Assembly: GCA_964518335.1 (NCBI GenBank)
Contig: CAZFDT010000083.1
Location: 1 to 21,659, forward strand
DNA from: CAZFDT01 sp964518335
GTDB taxonomy: Bacteria; Planctomycetota; Phycisphaerae; Phycisphaerales; Phycisphaeraceae
Direction of reading: 5' to 3'
DNA length: 21,659 nucleotides
A program made the position numbers and the translations under genes. The notes below the pieces were generated by a model. It had not been told where the DNA came from. It did not search any database and worked only from the letters and a program-made list of their open reading frames with translations. Position 1 is the first letter of the stretch. Every line of letters begins with the position of its first letter. This document shows positions 21,476 to 21,659 of the stretch, one piece after another.

Positions 21476-21504
21476 AGGGTAATGCCGGACCGCCCTGTCC
21501 GCAA
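21476..21504 (-). promoter_or_regulatory. Candidate promoter of the secreted-protein / DUF547 unit
   Basis: Minus strand TTGCGG (21504-21499), 17-nt spacer, TACCCT (21481-21476). Both boxes are moderate. The leader would start near 21469 and contains a hairpin (CCCGCC/GGCGGG with an inner CTGCG-AA-CGCAG, about 21440-21466). Confidence 0.4.
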
Positions 21505-21520
21505 TGGCGTTTTTGCCGGC

Positions 21521-21659
21521 TCAGGCGCTCAGGGGCGCCGCGCCGGGGGCCTGCGTCGGCTCGACGATCAGCTTCTGCAGCCGCTGCGGATCGGTTCGGC
21601 CGACCCAGCTTCGGAACGTGTCGTCCTCGTCAGCGCGCTCGGCGCGGAAGGCGTCGGCC
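21521..21659 (-). CDS. C-terminal end of an unidentified gene (partial)
   Basis: Forty-five codons run from the window edge to a TGA at 21523-21521. The peptide begins ADAFRAERADEDDTFRSWVG and continues RTDPQRLQKLIVEPTQAPG to an Ala/Pro-rich tail. The E-DDTFRSWVGRTDPQRL wording resembles the end of some nitrite/sulfite reductase-type proteins, but this is a weak impression and I do not assign a function. Codon use matches the neighbours. It reads in the same direction as the downstream secreted-protein gene, 107 bases away. Confidence 0.6.
   Translation of the reverse strand, partial: ADAFRAERADEDDTFRSWVGRTDPQRLQKLIVEPTQAPGAAPLSA

Overview
The window looks like a piece of a GC-rich chromosome from a planctomycete, most likely of the Phycisphaerae type. 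The grounds are inference: the 16S rRNA 3' end has planctomycete-like wording; the 16S gene is followed by a terminator and a transposase rather than by tRNAs and 23S rRNA (unlinked rRNA genes are common in this phylum); there is a short N-terminal zinc-ribbon protein with a long Pro/Ala/Glu linker; several lipoproteins and outer-membrane proteins point to a diderm cell; and many genes are lineage-type hypotheticals. No taxonomic search could be run.

Layout. 1-380 is the 16S rRNA 3' end, followed by a trailer with two similar GCAA-capped hairpins and an intrinsic terminator (634-666). 679-1434 is a REP-associated tyrosine transposase (RAYT) gene bracketed by three GTAG-headed palindromic repeats. 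1533-3555 holds a secreted coiled-coil protein and, convergent to it, an unknown zinc-ribbon protein with its own near-consensus promoter and a palindrome over the -10 box. 3703-4494 is fabI (enoyl-ACP reductase). 4621-5859 is a zinc-ribbon/disordered/transmembrane protein. 5867-6961 (minus) is queG, carrying two in-frame arrays of heptanucleotide repeats. 7225-10734 is a partial respiratory complex I cluster, nuoD, nuoE, a 66-aa gene, nuoF, interrupted by a perfect 25-bp inverted repeat. 10790-10959 and 13879-14054 are two copies of a MITE-like element of about 170 bp. Between them lie a 78-aa protein, a rhodanese-like lipoprotein lacking the catalytic Cys, a two-TM protein, a LolA-like lipoprotein and a four-TM protein. 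14092-15549 (minus) is an alginate-export-type porin with a leader that looks like a transcription attenuator or a small RNA. 15894-16739 (minus) is an OmpA-domain lipoprotein. 16914-19107 is a two-gene overlapping operon of an amidohydrolase/deaminase and a beta-hydroxyacid dehydrogenase. 19151-19543 is a DUF5658-like membrane protein, followed by an inverted pair of hairpins whose stems co-vary. 19699-21413 (minus) is a two-gene unit with a DUF547 lipoprotein and a secreted protein. The last 139 bases are the 3' end of an unidentified minus-strand gene.

How the genes fit together: most are housekeeping or envelope functions (fatty-acid synthesis, tRNA queuosine, NADH dehydrogenase, outer membrane). 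I did not find a defence system, CRISPR array, prophage or biosynthetic cluster. The unusual content is in the repeats and intergenic structures: at least six distinct families of structured repeats in about 21 kb, the candidate attenuator upstream of the porin, and several starts that look leaderless.
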